From Craspedostauros australis (taxonomy: Eukaryota; Bacillariophyta; Bacillariophyceae; Mastogloiales; Achnanthaceae): 64,000 nucleotides of DNA. The notes below the pieces were generated by a model. The model saw only the letters and a list, made by a program, of their open reading frames with translations. It was not told the origin of the DNA and searched no databases. The stretch covers positions 496,001-560,000 of the forward strand of contig JAMXDE010000012.1 in NCBI GenBank assembly GCA_026770025.1, read 5' to 3'. The position numbers and the translations under genes are program-made. This document shows positions 63,802 to 64,000 of this stretch, piece by piece. The stretch's first letter is position 1. The number at the start of each line of letters is the position of its first letter.

Positions 63802-64000
63802 GATGGTGTGTTGATATTGTTATTTCTGTTGGTTCTGTTGGTGTTAATGGTTGTGAGGTGGGATAGGATGGAATGAGATGCTGCGATGATACGACGATGC
63901 GTCTTTCAGGAGGAGTGTGGTGAGAGAAATGGTTCGATCTGCTGTGCTGATCTGAAACCTTGATGTTGCGATTGTGTGTGTTCAAACAATCAACGCGCAG
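63802..64000. promoter_or_regulatory. Upstream region of the export-adaptor gene at the window edge
   Basis: The last 199 bases lie upstream of the minus-strand ATG at 63801 and should hold its 5' UTR and part of the promoter. They carry GTTGGTTCTG/GTTGGTGTT repeats near 63825-63850. No gene is seen. Confidence 0.35.

Noticed and set aside
1..64000. tRNA, rRNA, spliceosomal RNA, CRISPR arrays and bacterial operons
   Set aside because: By eye I found no B-box plus A-box pair, no conserved snRNA or rRNA core and no spaced direct repeats. A covariance-model scan would be needed to exclude divergent RNA genes.

Overview
The window is nuclear DNA of a photosynthetic eukaryote, most likely a stramenopile and probably a diatom. 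Almost every gene is a eukaryotic housekeeping gene (UBL5, MCM5, eL24, URB1, LEO1, RPC2, YIPF, PIG-L, NCAPG2), and many carry GT-AG introns. Two proteins (a sigma-70 factor and a thylakoid-lumen protein) begin with a signal peptide followed by Phe at the cleavage site (..AEA|FAPP.., ..CEA|FQ..). That is the bipartite targeting signal of red-lineage secondary plastids. A membrane nucleotide cyclase fused to a phosphodiesterase and a phosphoglycerate mutase with a mitochondrial-type presequence point the same way. The species cannot be named from sequence alone.

Layout, left to right. UBL5 (-) and a ubiquitin-like membrane protein (+) are head to head at 0.2-3.0 kb. Three-exon MCM5 (-) is divergent from eL24 (+) at 3.5-8.4 kb. 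An IQM-like protein (-) and the very large URB1 (-) fill 9.1-20.9 kb. LEO1 (+) and RNA polymerase III subunit RPC2 (+) follow to 27.9 kb. Then come a Yip1-family membrane protein (-), the cyclase-phosphodiesterase (+, 31.3-35.6 kb), PIG-L (-), phosphoglycerate mutase (+), plastid sigma factor (+) and an 18-repeat ankyrin protein (+) to 47.7 kb. NCAPG2 (-), the lumenal protein (+), a small heat-shock protein (-), a tandem BTB-like protein (+) and an alkaline ceramidase (-) reach 59.2 kb. The segment 59.2-62.0 kb holds no convincing gene, only a doubtful transposase relic. The last gene (62.0-63.8 kb, -) is a candidate mRNA-export adaptor whose UAP56-binding motif is split by a 1.07 kb intron.

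Genes mostly alternate strand. Seven short intergenic regions lie between divergent starts and probably act as shared promoters. I built 13 introns by hand from reading phase, donor and acceptor. All donors fit GTNNGT, and four are the less usual GTACGT. Intergenic DNA repeatedly carries TACTCGTA, TATAATATAATA-like tracts and CT/AG palindromes. The genes are not an operon or a joint pathway. The loose themes are chromatin and genome maintenance, transcription and ribosome production, cyclic-nucleotide and calmodulin signalling, and membrane or lipid trafficking. I saw no tRNA, rRNA, snRNA or CRISPR by eye.
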